A DNA stretch of 64,000 nucleotides from Streptomyces parvus (GTDB lineage: Bacteria > Actinomycetota > Actinomycetes > Streptomycetales > Streptomycetaceae): assembly GCF_014648875.1 (NCBI RefSeq), contig NZ_BMRY01000010.1, positions 186,001 through 250,000 on the forward strand. The letters run 5' to 3'. Every line of letters starts with the position of its first letter. Within the stretch, counting starts at the first letter, position 1. Below, piece by piece: positions 15,666 through 24,040 of the stretch. Under the pieces are notes generated by a model, which saw only the letters and a list, made by a program, of their open reading frames with translations, was not told where the DNA came from and made no database searches. The position numbers were made by a program, and so were the translations under genes.

Positions 15666-16143
15666 TCCATCCGGTGGAGACGGACTTCTTGCCGATCGCG
15701 CCGGTGGCGCGGACGCAGCGGTTGAGCGCGTTGACCGTGACCGGTCCCGCCATCTTCGTGTACGAGCCCTTGTCGGAGACGACGCGGCCGCCGCGCGCCT
15801 GGAGCGTGACGCTCATCGTCCGCCGCTTGCCGGGCTTCTTGGCGACCGTCACCGCGCAGGCGTGGGCGCGGGACTTGTAGACGCGCAACTCTCCCGTGGA
15901 GAACTCCACCGTCTTCGCCGGGCGGCCGGAGCAGCCGGATGCGGCCTGGGCGGTGCCGGGGACGGCGAGGAGGGGGACGAGTCCGCCCAGCAGGGGCAGG
16001 ACGAGGAGGCCGACGAGCGGCAGCCGTCGCCGCCGCACCGGTTTCACCGCACCGGCCGGTTCCGCCGCCATGCCCCGACGCACCGCTCCGGCCGGTCCCG
16101 TTGCCCCGTCCCGACTCACCGGCCCCACAGTTCCGTCGAACAT
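15655..16143 (-). CDS. Small secreted protein of unknown function
   Basis: This 162-aa protein has a long basic N-terminus, a hydrophobic core (LPLVGLLVLPLLGGLVPLLA) and an AQA-type cleavage site near residue 69, giving a mature part of about 95 residues. Mature cysteines are paired-looking (SGCSGR, HACAVT, NRCVRAT, WILC) and could form two disulphides. No family is recognised. The ATG at 16143 follows AGGTGGGGGTG. It lies upstream of and in line with the S37 peptidase but 140 nt away, so co-transcription is uncertain. Its last codons form part of the 13-nt repeat array. Confidence 0.7.
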   Translation of the reverse strand: MFDGTVGPVSRDGATGPAGAVRRGMAAEPAGAVKPVRRRRLPLVGLLVLPLLGGLVPLLAVPGTAQAASGCSGRPAKTVEFSTGELRVYKSRAHACAVTVAKKPGKRRTMSVTLQARGGRVVSDKGSYTKMAGPVTVNALNRCVRATGAIGKKSVSTGWILC

Positions 16144-16244
16144 GTTCACCCCCACCTGACATCTGTACGCCCATGCGTCCCTGGCTACGACGCAGCAGAC
16201 GCCCGAGAGGTTGCACGGGACGGGCACCCCGGGCCGCCGGGCTC

Positions 16245-19200
16245 TCACACGGCCGCGGGCTCGTCCTCCCCCAGGCCCTCTATGCCCTCCCCTGTGAAGG
16301 TGCGCCACAGCCGGGCGTACTGCCCGTCCAGGGCGAGCAGCTCGTCGTGCGTACCGTCCTCGGCGACGCGTCCGTGGTCCATCACCACGACCCGGTCGGC
16401 GCGGGCGGCCGTCGTCAGCCGGTGGGCGACCACCAGCGTGGTCCGGCGGCCGGTGAGCCGGTCGGTCGCCTGGTTGACGAGGGCCTCGGTGGCGAGGTCG
16501 AGGGCGGCGGTGGCCTCGTCCAGGAGCAGGACGTCCGGGTCGACCAGCTCGGCACGGGCCAGGGCGATGAGCTGGCGCTGTCCGGCGGAGAGGTTGCGGC
16601 CGCGCTCGGCGACCTCGTGGAGGTAGCCGCCCTCCAGCGTGGCGATCATCTCGTGCGCGCCGACCGCGCGGGCCGCGGCCTCCACCTCGGCGTCGGTGGC
16701 GTCGGGCAGCCCGTAGGCGATGGCGTCGCGGACCGTCCCGGCGAAGAGGTACGCCTCCTGCGGGACGACGCCGAGGCGGTGCCGGTAGGCGGTCATGTCG
16801 AGCTTGCGCAGATCGGTGCCGTCGGCGGTGACCCGGCCGCCCGTGGGGTCGTAGAACCGGGCGACCAGCTTGACCAGGGTCGACTTCCCGGCCCCTGTCT
16901 CCCCGACGAAGGCGACGGTCTGCCCGGCCGGGATGTGCAGGTCGATCCCGGTGAGGGCCTCCTCCTCGTCCCCGTACGCGAAGGAGACGTCCTCGAACGC
17001 GATCTCGCCGCGCAGCGAGAGCACGTCGAGCGGCTCGTCCGGGTCGGCGGTCGAGGTGGGCTCGCGGAGCAGCTCCTGGATGCGGCCGAGGGAGACGGTG
17101 GCCTGCTGGTAGCCGTCGAAGACCTGGGAGAGCTGCTGGACGGGGGCGAAGAACAGGTCGATGTAGAGGAGGTAGGCGACCAGCGCGCCGACGGTCAGCG
17201 TGCCGTTGTCGATCCGGCCCGCGCCCACGATCATCACCGCGGCGGCGGCGACGGAGGCCAGCAGCTGGACGAACGGGAAGTAGACCGAGATCAGCCACTG
17301 GCCGCGTACCCGGGCCTCGCGGTACGCGTCGCTGCGCTCGGTGTAGCGGGCGGCCCCGTCGTGCTCGCGGCCGAAGGCCTGGACAATCCGGAGACCGGCG
17401 ACGGACTCCTGGAGGTCGGCGTTGACGGAGCTGATACGGGTCCGGGCCAGTTCGTACGCCTTGACGCTGCTGCGCCGGAAGAAGAAGGTGCCGATGATCA
17501 GCACGGGCAGGGTGGCGAAGACGACCAGGGCGAGCTGGATGTCCAGGACGAGCAGCGCGACCATGATCCCGAAGAAGGTGACCACGGAGACGAACGCGGT
17601 GACCAGACCCGTCTGGAGGAACGTGGAGAGCGCGTCCACGTCCGTCGTCATCCGGGTCATGATCCGGCCGGTCAGCTCGCGCTCGTAGTAGTCGAGGCCG
17701 AGCCGCTGGAGCTGGGCGAAGATCTTCAGCCGGAGCGAGTAGAGGATCCGTTCGCCGGTCCGGCCGGTCATCCGGGTCTCGCCGATCTGGGCGGCCCACT
17801 GGACGAGCACGACGGCCAGCGCGATCGCGGAGGCGGCCCACACCGCGCCGATGGAGAGGCGGCTGACGCCCTCGTCGATGCCGTGCCGGATCAGGACCGG
17901 CAGCAGCAGGCCCATCCCGGCGTCGACGGCGACGAGCCCGAGGCTGACGAGCAGGGCCCTGCCGAAGCCGCGCAGCAGCCGGCGCAGCCCGTACGACTCC
18001 TCCGGGCGGACGGCGGCGGCCTCGTCGATCCCGGGGGTGTCCGTGGCGGGCGGCAGCGCCTCGACCTGGGCGAGGAGTTCGGGGGTGGCGGGCATCCCGG
18101 CGACGGTGGTGTCCCGCTCCTCCTCCCTGCGGATCCACAGCTCGGGGGTGATGCCGCGCTCCGCGTCGAACTCGGCGTCCAGCTCCTCCTGGAGGGCGCG
18201 GTCGTCCTCGGGACCGGCCTCGGCGCGCGTGGGCCGGTGGCCGGGCGAGGTGGCGCCCAGCTCGTCGGGGTCGGTGAGGAGGCGGCGGTAGAGGGCGGAG
18301 GTGCGCTCCAGCTCCTCGTGGGTGCCGATCGCGGCGAGCTTCCCGCCGTCGAGGACGGCGATGCGGTCGGCGAGCTGGAGGGTGGAGCGGCGGTGAGCGA
18401 TAAGGAGGGTGGTCCGCCCCGCCATCACCTGTTTCAGCGCCTCGTGGATCTCGTGCTCGACGCGGGCGTCGACGGCGGAGGTCGCGTCGTCGAGGAGGAG
18501 GAGCCGGGGGTCGGTGAGGATGGCGCGGGCGAGGGCAACGCGCTGGCGCTGGCCGCCGGAGAGGGTGAGCCCGTGCTCGCCGACGGTGGTGTCGTAGCCG
18601 TTCGGCAGTTCGGAGATGAACCCGTGGGCCTGGGCGGCGCGGGCGGCCGTCTCGATCTGCTCCTGGGTGGCGTCGGGGAGGCCGTAGGCGATGTTGGCGC
18701 GGACGGTGTCGGAGAAGAGGAAGCTGTCCTCGGGGACGAGCCCGATGGCGGCGCGCAGGGAGGCCTGGGTCAGCTCGCGGACGTCGTGGCCGCCGATGAG
18801 GACGGCCCCGTGGGAGACGTCGTAGAAGCGGGGCAGCAGGAGCGAGACGGTGGACTTGCCGCTGCCGGAGGCGCCGACGACGGCGACGGTCTCGCCGGGT
18901 TCGACGGTGAGCGAGAACCCGTCGAGTACGGGCCGGTCCGAGGCTCCGCTTCCAGGGTCAGTGTCTGTAGCGGAGGCGGAGCGAAGCGGAGCGTATCCGA
19001 AGGTGACGTCGTCGAACTCGATCCCGGCCGGGGCGTCGGCGGGCAGTTCCTTGGTCCCGTCCGTCATGGAGGGCTCGGTGTCGATGAGCTCCAGGACGCG
19101 TTCGACACCGGCACGGGCCTGCTGCCCCACGGTCAGCACCATGGCGAGCATCCGGACCGGCCCGACGAGCTGGGCGAGGTACGTGGAGAAGGCGACGAAC

Positions 19201-20033
19201 GTGCCGAGGGTGATCTCGCCCCGGGTGGCCAGCCAGCCGCCGAGGGCGAGCATGGCGACCTGGCCGAGGGCGGGCACGGCCTGGAGGGCGGGGGTGTACC
19301 GGGAGTTCAGCCGGATGGTGCGCAGCCGCCCGGCGAAGAGCCGCCGGCCGACCTCGCGGAGCTTCCCGGTCTCCTGGTCCTCCTGCCCGAACCCCTTGAC
19401 GACCCGGACCCCGGAGACGGCCCCGTCGACGACTCCGGCGACGGCGGCGGCCTGGCTCTGGGCGTACCAGGTGGCGGGGAAGAGGCGGGTCTTGGAACGG
19501 CGGGCGATGAACCAGAGCGCGGGGGCGACGGCGAGGGCGACGAGGGTGAGCGGGAGGGAGAGCCACGCCATGATCACCAGGGAGATGAGGAAGAGCAGCA
19601 CGTTCCCGATGGTCATCGGGAGCATGAACAGCAGCCCCTGGATCAGCTGGAGGTCGCTGGTGGCCCGGCCGACGACCTGCCCGGTGGACAGCTCGTCCTG
19701 ACGCTTCCCGTCGAGCCGGGTGATCGTCGCGTACATGTCCGTACGCAGATCGTGCTGGACGTCGAGGGCGAGCCGGCCGCCGTAGTAGCGGCGGATGTAG
19801 GTGGCGATGTAGACGAGGACGGCCGCGCCGATGAGCAGCCCGGTCCAGACGGCGAGCGAGCGGGTGTGGTCGGTGACCACGTCGTCGATGATCACCTTGG
19901 TGATGAGCGGCACGAGGGCCATGACGGCCATGCCGGCGAGCGACGAGCCGAGGGCGAGCACGACGTTCCGCCGGTACCGCCACGCGTACCCGGTCAGCCG
20001 CCGGCCCCACCCCTGTTGCTCTGCGCCCGTCAC
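16245..20033 (-). CDS. Single-chain ABC exporter (two fused half-transporters)
   Basis: This 1262-aa protein contains two complete ABC exporter halves in tandem. Half 1 has a six-helix membrane domain (residues about 20-310) and an ATPase with Walker A GASGSGKST, signature LSGGQRQR and LLLLDDATSAVD, where the usual catalytic Glu is Asp. Half 2 has membrane helices from about 665-940 and an ATPase with GETGAGKST, signature LSAGQRQL and LLLLDEATAALD with the normal Glu. This asymmetry (one degenerate, one consensus site) is common in heterodimeric multidrug exporters. The GTG at 20033 follows GGGGAGG at 6 nt. An acidic linker (EDDRALQEELDAEFDAE) joins the halves. It is a drug or lipid exporter; substrate unknown. 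Confidence 0.9.
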   Translation of the reverse strand: MTGAEQQGWGRRLTGYAWRYRRNVVLALGSSLAGMAVMALVPLITKVIIDDVVTDHTRSLAVWTGLLIGAAVLVYIATYIRRYYGGRLALDVQHDLRTDMYATITRLDGKRQDELSTGQVVGRATSDLQLIQGLLFMLPMTIGNVLLFLISLVIMAWLSLPLTLVALAVAPALWFIARRSKTRLFPATWYAQSQAAAVAGVVDGAVSGVRVVKGFGQEDQETGKLREVGRRLFAGRLRTIRLNSRYTPALQAVPALGQVAMLALGGWLATRGEITLGTFVAFSTYLAQLVGPVRMLAMVLTVGQQARAGVERVLELIDTEPSMTDGTKELPADAPAGIEFDDVTFGYAPLRSASATDTDPGSGASDRPVLDGFSLTVEPGETVAVVGASGSGKSTVSLLLPRFYDVSHGAVLIGGHDVRELTQASLRAAIGLVPEDSFLFSDTVRANIAYGLPDATQEQIETAARAAQAHGFISELPNGYDTTVGEHGLTLSGGQRQRVALARAILTDPRLLLLDDATSAVDARVEHEIHEALKQVMAGRTTLLIAHRRSTLQLADRIAVLDGGKLAAIGTHEELERTSALYRRLLTDPDELGATSPGHRPTRAEAGPEDDRALQEELDAEFDAERGITPELWIRREEERDTTVAGMPATPELLAQVEALPPATDTPGIDEAAAVRPEESYGLRRLLRGFGRALLVSLGLVAVDAGMGLLLPVLIRHGIDEGVSRLSIGAVWAASAIALAVVLVQWAAQIGETRMTGRTGERILYSLRLKIFAQLQRLGLDYYERELTGRIMTRMTTDVDALSTFLQTGLVTAFVSVVTFFGIMVALLVLDIQLALVVFATLPVLIIGTFFFRRSSVKAYELARTRISSVNADLQESVAGLRIVQAFGREHDGAARYTERSDAYREARVRGQWLISVYFPFVQLLASVAAAAVMIVGAGRIDNGTLTVGALVAYLLYIDLFFAPVQQLSQVFDGYQQATVSLGRIQELLREPTSTADPDEPLDVLSLRGEIAFEDVSFAYGDEEEALTGIDLHIPAGQTVAFVGETGAGKSTLVKLVARFYDPTGGRVTADGTDLRKLDMTAYRHRLGVVPQEAYLFAGTVRDAIAYGLPDATDAEVEAAARAVGAHEMIATLEGGYLHEVAERGRNLSAGQRQLIALARAELVDPDVLLLDEATAALDLATEALVNQATDRLTGRRTTLVVAHRLTTAARADRVVVMDHGRVAEDGTHDELLALDGQYARLWRTFTGEGIEGLGEDEPAAV

Positions 20034-20184
20034 GCTTTGCCTCCCCGTCCCGTTCGATCTTCCGGAAGGCACCAACGCGGTGGGGGGCGGATTTCATCCC
20101 TCCGCAACAATCCCTCGCCGGGCGGCCCGGTCAACGGACCGCGCCCCCGCCACTCGTCCGACGGACTTCCCTCCCCAGTCCCGT

Positions 20185-20208
20185 GGATATACACTGCTGG
20201 ATATATAC
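20185..20208 (+). promoter_or_regulatory. Promoter with direct repeats of the toxin-antitoxin operon
   Basis: GGATATAC (20185-20192) and GGATATATAC (20199-20208) are direct repeats 14 bp apart in an AT-rich island. TATATA at 20202-20207 works as a -10 element only 11 nt before the toxin ATG, implying a leader of about 5 nt, in agreement with the lack of a ribosome binding site. The repeats may also be the antitoxin's operator. Confidence 0.5.
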
Positions 20209-20218
20209 GCTCCTCGAC

Positions 20219-20587
20219 ATGGAAGAACCCTTCATCATCGAGATCGAGCCGGAGGTCCGCCTGTGGCTGACGAACCTGTCGGCGAGTGACTACGAGAGGG
20301 CGGAGCACGCGGCGGGCAGGTTGGCGCAGGAAGCGACCACGCTAGACGAGCCGCACTCCCGGTACATCGGGGACGGAGTGCGGGAGCTCAGGTTCGAGAT
20401 GGGGCGCAATCGCGAAGCCGTGCGGATCTCGTACTGGCTGGCCCCGCAGCGCCGGGTGGTCCTGCTGACCGTCTTCCGCAAGACCCGGCAGCGCGAGAAT
20501 GCGGAGATCGCTCGCGCCAGGCGCGCCAAGGCGGTCTGCGAAACGGAGCACGGGCCCGCCCACGACACATTCATCCGCGATGTCTAG
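20219..20587 (+). CDS. RelE/HigB-type toxin
   Basis: This 122-aa basic protein follows the pattern of phage Gp49-like/HigB toxins: EVRLWLTNLSASDYERAEHAAGRLAQ, then HSRYIGDGVRELRFEMG, then AVRISYWLAPQRRVVLLTVFRKTRQR. Such toxins are ribosome-dependent mRNA interferases. The ATG at 20219 is chosen because it begins the conserved fold (MEEPFIIEIEPEVR); there is no Shine-Dalgarno sequence, but the -10-like TATATA just upstream fits near-leaderless expression. It precedes the XRE gene by 27 nt, the toxin-first order typical of HigBA. Here the role would be stabilisation or stress response. Confidence 0.82.
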   Translation: MEEPFIIEIEPEVRLWLTNLSASDYERAEHAAGRLAQEATTLDEPHSRYIGDGVRELRFEMGRNREAVRISYWLAPQRRVVLLTVFRKTRQRENAEIARARRAKAVCETEHGPAHDTFIRDV

Positions 20588-20614
20588 ACGCGACGTCTGG
20601 AAAGGAAGAGCCAC

Positions 20615-21076
20615 ATGGTGAGTCACGCACAGTGGAAGCTTGCCCGGGACCGGAAGGTCGCCGCGAGCATCTCGGAGGGCGAGGACAGCGCCGAGAGCGC
20701 GGAGCGCGTACGACGCCGCCGGGAGCTCGATCTGGCCTGGGATCTCGGGCAGGCGGTCTACGACCGGCGTACGGCGCTGGGCCTGGCCCAGACCGAGCTG
20801 GCGCGACGCGCGAACATGACCCAGCCGCAGGTGTCGAAGCTGGAGCTGGGCGGCTCCATGCCCACCGTGCCGCTGCTGGTTCGGCTCGCCCGGGCGATGG
20901 AAGCAGACTTCAGCCTGCGGCCCGACGGGGAGGACGTGGTCCGGGTCTCCTTCATCCCGCACGTGGCCGCGGAGGAGGAGGCCCGCACGGAGCCGCCTGC
21001 CACGGAACATGCGTCCGCGCCCGCCGCCGAAGCGGAGGCGGACGCGGGCACAGAGAGGACGGCGGCCACCGGCTGA
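20615..21076 (+). CDS. XRE-family antitoxin (HigA-type)
   Basis: This 153-aa protein has a helix-turn-helix at residues about 43-100 (DLGQAVYDRRTALGLAQTELA, then NMTQPQVSKLELGGSMPTV) and a disordered acidic/Ala tail (EEEARTEPPATEHAS). It lies 27 nt downstream of the toxin gene, with GGAAGAG before the ATG at 20615. It should neutralise the toxin and repress the operon promoter at 20185-20208. The N-terminal 40 residues are helical and charged and may contact the toxin. Confidence 0.82.
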   Translation: MVSHAQWKLARDRKVAASISEGEDSAESAERVRRRRELDLAWDLGQAVYDRRTALGLAQTELARRANMTQPQVSKLELGGSMPTVPLLVRLARAMEADFSLRPDGEDVVRVSFIPHVAAEEEARTEPPATEHASAPAAEAEADAGTERTAATG

Positions 21077-21104
21077 GGGCTCCCGGGGCATGGGCCTGCC
21101 TCGC

Positions 21105-22787
21105 CTACAGATGCGTCGGCTCGAACATCCGCAGCAGGGCCGGAAGCACGACGACGGATGGCCCCGGGGCCGCCAGCGCCTTACCGAGGTCCGCGGCGAG
21201 CGACTCCGCGCTGGTCCGGACGGCGGGCACGCCGAAGGACTCGGCGAGGGCGACGAAGTCCGGGCGGGCCAGCTCGGTGCCGGTGGTTTCGCCGAAGGCG
21301 CCCGTCATGTACTCGCGCAGGATGCCGTAGCCGCCGTCGTCGACGATCAGCCAGGTCAGCGGCAGATCGTACTGGCGCGCGGTGGCCAGCTCCGCGATGG
21401 AGTACATCGCGCCGCCGTCGCCGGAGACCGCGAGCACGGGCTTCGTCGGGTCGGCGGCAGCGGCCCCGATGGCGGCCGGGAAGCCGTAGCCGAGGCCGCC
21501 CGCGCCCTGGGCGGAGTGCATGGTGTTGGGGCGCCGGGCGTCGAACGCGGACCAGGCCCAGTACGCCAGGATCGTCATGTCCCAGAAGCTGGGCGCGGCG
21601 TCGGGCAGCGCCTCGCGGACGGCGGCGAGGACCTGCTGCTCCAGGGTGAGTTCCTGGGCCGCGATCCGGACCCGTACCTTCTCCAGCACCGTACGTACGC
21701 GATCGGCGGCGGCCGGGTCCTCGCGGCGCTCGACGGCCTCCAGGAGGTCGGCCAGGGCCTCGCGGGCGTCGGAGTGGATGCCGAGGGCGGGGTGGTTGGA
21801 CTCCAGCTTCCCGGCGTCGGCCTCGATCTGGATGACCCGGCCGCGCGGGCGGAAGGTGTGGTAGTTCGAGGAAAGTTCGCCGAGGCCCGAGCCGACGACG
21901 AGCAGGACGTCCGCGTCCTCCAGGAAGTCGGTGGTGTGCCGGTCCTCCAGCCAGGAGCGCAGCGACAGGGGGTGCTCCCAGGGGAACGCGCCCTTGCCGC
22001 CGAAGGTGGTGACGACCGGCGCGTCGATCTGCTCGGCCAGCGCGCGCAGCTTGCCGGAGGCGTCGGAGCGTACGACTCCGCCGCCCGCGATGATCACCGG
22101 ACGTTCGGCGTTGGACAGCAGATGCGCGGCGGCGATCGTCAGCTCGGGCCGCGGGTAGAGCTCGCGCGGGGTGGCGTCCATGGCGCTGACGACGGGGAGA
22201 GTCGTCTCGGCCAGCAGGACATCCTGCGGGATCTCCACCCAGACCGGCCCGTGCGGGGCGGTCAGCGCGGACTCCCAGGCGGCGGCGATCGCGGACGGGA
22301 TCTGCGACGCGGACCGCACGGTGTGCACGGACTTCACGATGTCGCGGACGGAGGCCTGCTGGTCGCGCAGCTCGTGGAGATAGCCGTGCCGCCCGCCGCC
22401 GAGCCCCGCCGTCGGGATCTGGCTGGAGATGGCGAGGACGGGGGCGGAGGCGGCGGCCGCCTCCTGGAGCGCGGCGAGCGAGGTGAGCGCCCCGGGCCCG
22501 GTGGAGAGCAGCAGCGGGGCCACCTCCCCCGTGATCCGGCCGTACGCGTCGGCGGCGAACCCCGCGTTGTTCTCGACGCGGAGCCCGACGTACCGCAGCG
22601 AGGAGCGGCGCAGCGCGTCGAACATGCCGAGCGCGTGCTGACCGGGCAGGCCGAAGACGGTGGTGGCGCCGAGCCCCTGGAGGGACTCGACGACGAGGTC
22701 ACCGCCGTTGCGGCCGGCCGGCGGGTTCAGTACGGCGGCGGCCTGGGCGGCGGTGAGCTGCGGCCGGTCGTCGTGGTCGTGGCTCAC
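21105..22787 (-). CDS. ThDP-dependent enzyme, acetolactate-synthase-like (possible 2-ketoarginine decarboxylase)
   Basis: This 560-aa protein has the three-domain layout of ThDP decarboxylases. The catalytic Glu is E72 in LRVENNAGF, and GDGGAMYSIAELATA followed by VDDGGYG forms the ThDP/Mg site near residues 465-495. Its ATG overlaps the end of the ureohydrolase gene by 4 nt (ATGA), so the two act together. In the arginine transaminase pathway of Pseudomonas, a ThDP enzyme of this family (AruI) decarboxylates 2-ketoarginine and a guanidinobutyrase (GbuA, a ureohydrolase) later releases urea. The coupling here fits that route, but no transaminase or dehydrogenase is in the window. A true acetolactate synthase is unlikely, since no small subunit is near. 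Confidence 0.82.
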   Translation of the reverse strand: MSHDHDDRPQLTAAQAAAVLNPPAGRNGGDLVVESLQGLGATTVFGLPGQHALGMFDALRRSSLRYVGLRVENNAGFAADAYGRITGEVAPLLLSTGPGALTSLAALQEAAAASAPVLAISSQIPTAGLGGGRHGYLHELRDQQASVRDIVKSVHTVRSASQIPSAIAAAWESALTAPHGPVWVEIPQDVLLAETTLPVVSAMDATPRELYPRPELTIAAAHLLSNAERPVIIAGGGVVRSDASGKLRALAEQIDAPVVTTFGGKGAFPWEHPLSLRSWLEDRHTTDFLEDADVLLVVGSGLGELSSNYHTFRPRGRVIQIEADAGKLESNHPALGIHSDAREALADLLEAVERREDPAAADRVRTVLEKVRVRIAAQELTLEQQVLAAVREALPDAAPSFWDMTILAYWAWSAFDARRPNTMHSAQGAGGLGYGFPAAIGAAAADPTKPVLAVSGDGGAMYSIAELATARQYDLPLTWLIVDDGGYGILREYMTGAFGETTGTELARPDFVALAESFGVPAVRTSAESLAADLGKALAAPGPSVVVLPALLRMFEPTHL

Positions 22788-23773
22788 TTGGCGTCCTCGG
22801 CGTTCTGGGGGCTCCGGGAGGCCGCGATCTGCCGGGACATGATCGTGGTCAGCTCGTACGCGGCGTGGGAGGCGGCCACGGAGGTGATCTCGGCGTGGTC
22901 GTACGCGGGGGCGACCTCGACCAGGTCGGCGGAGACCAGGTGGCAGGAGGAGAGCCCGCGCAGGATCTCCAGCAGTTCGCGGGAGGTGAGGCCGCCGGCC
23001 TCGGGGGTGCCGGTGCCGGGGGCGTGCGCGGGGTCGAGGACGTCGATGTCGATGGAGATGTACAGCGGCCGGTCGCCGATGCGCTGGCGGAGCTGGTCGG
23101 CGATCTCGTCGACACCGCGCCGCATGACGTCGGCGGAGGTGACGATGCCGAAGCCCATCTTCTCGTCGTCGGTCAGGTCCTGCTTGCCGTAGAGCGGGCC
23201 GCGGGTGCCGACGTGGGAGAGGGCGGAGGTGTCGAGGATGCCCTCCTCGACGGCCCGGCGGAACGGGGTGCCGTGGGTGTACTCGGCGCCGAAGTAGGTG
23301 TCCCAGGTGTCCAGGTGCGCGTCGAAGTGGAGCAGGGCGACGGGCCCGTGCTTCTTGGCGACGGAACGCAGGAGGGGCAGGGCGATGGTGTGGTCGCCGC
23401 CGAGGGTCATCAGGCGTGCGCCGGTGCCCAGCAGGTCGTCGGCCGCGCCCTCGATGGTCTCGACGGCCTCGTTGATGTTGAACGGGTTCGCCGCGATGTC
23501 GCCGGCGTCGGCGACCTGGGCGAGCGCGAACGGGGAGGCGTCCTGGGCCGGGTTGTACGGGCGCAGCAACCGGGAGGCCTCACGGATGGCGTTGCCGCCG
23601 AAGCGGGCGCCGGGCCGGTAGGAGACCCCGGTGTCGAAGGGCACGCCGACGACGGCGACGTCGGTACGCCCGACCTCGTCGAGCCGGGGCAGCCGGGCGA
23701 ACGTCGCGGGCCCGGCGTACCGGGGGACGCGGGAGGAGTCGATGGGGCCGCGCGGCGAATCGGTGCTGCTCAT
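22784..23773 (-). CDS. Ureohydrolase (agmatinase/guanidinobutyrase family)
   Basis: This 329-aa protein carries all manganese motifs of the arginase/agmatinase family: GGDHTI at 125-130, DAHLD at 151-155 and SIDIDVLDPAHAPGTG from about 220. The segment YTHGTPFRRAVEEG near 166-179 matches agmatinase/guanidinobutyrase rather than arginase. It hydrolyses a guanidino compound to urea and an amine or amino acid. The ATG at 23773 gives the usual N-terminus, with GAGAGG about 10 nt upstream. It is the first gene of a pair with the ThDP enzyme. Given the partner, 4-guanidinobutyrate is as likely a substrate as agmatine. Confidence 0.88.
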   Translation of the reverse strand: MSSTDSPRGPIDSSRVPRYAGPATFARLPRLDEVGRTDVAVVGVPFDTGVSYRPGARFGGNAIREASRLLRPYNPAQDASPFALAQVADAGDIAANPFNINEAVETIEGAADDLLGTGARLMTLGGDHTIALPLLRSVAKKHGPVALLHFDAHLDTWDTYFGAEYTHGTPFRRAVEEGILDTSALSHVGTRGPLYGKQDLTDDEKMGFGIVTSADVMRRGVDEIADQLRQRIGDRPLYISIDIDVLDPAHAPGTGTPEAGGLTSRELLEILRGLSSCHLVSADLVEVAPAYDHAEITSVAASHAAYELTTIMSRQIAASRSPQNAEDAK

Positions 23774-23915
23774 GGGGGGTGTGCCTCTCGTTTCTGGATT
23801 CGTACAGGTTTCGTACGGTGTCAAGTGTGCGGGCTTGTCAGCCCGTGCGGCCACGTTCGGCCCGTGCGGCCGGATCAAGCCCGTCCGGCCAAACCCAGCC
23901 GGTCCGGCCGAACCA

Positions 23916-24040
23916 AGCCCGTCCGGCGATTGAGGACGTCTGTGAGCTCAGCCGGCAATCTCAGCCCGTCCGGCGATTGAGGACATCGGTGGGCTCGGCC
24001 AGATCCAGCCCGAGGGTTCCGGCCTCAAACGCCGGAGGGG
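23916..24040. repeat. Streptomyces intergenic repeats (two direct copies and one inverted)
   Basis: AGCCCGTCCGGCGATTGAGG occurs at 23916 and again at 23963 (direct copies). An inverted relative, CCTCAAACGCCGGAGGGG, lies at 24023-24040 and supplies the stop codon and the last residues (PSGV) of the symporter gene. Shorter degenerate pieces (GCCCGTGCGGCC and similar) fill 23840-23910. Inverted copies can fold into hairpins, probably acting as a terminator between the symporter and the ureohydrolase operon. Confidence 0.75.

Noticed and set aside
21105..22787. Genuine acetolactate synthase large subunit (ilvB)
   Set aside because: No small subunit or other branched-chain genes lie nearby, and the gene is coupled to a ureohydrolase.
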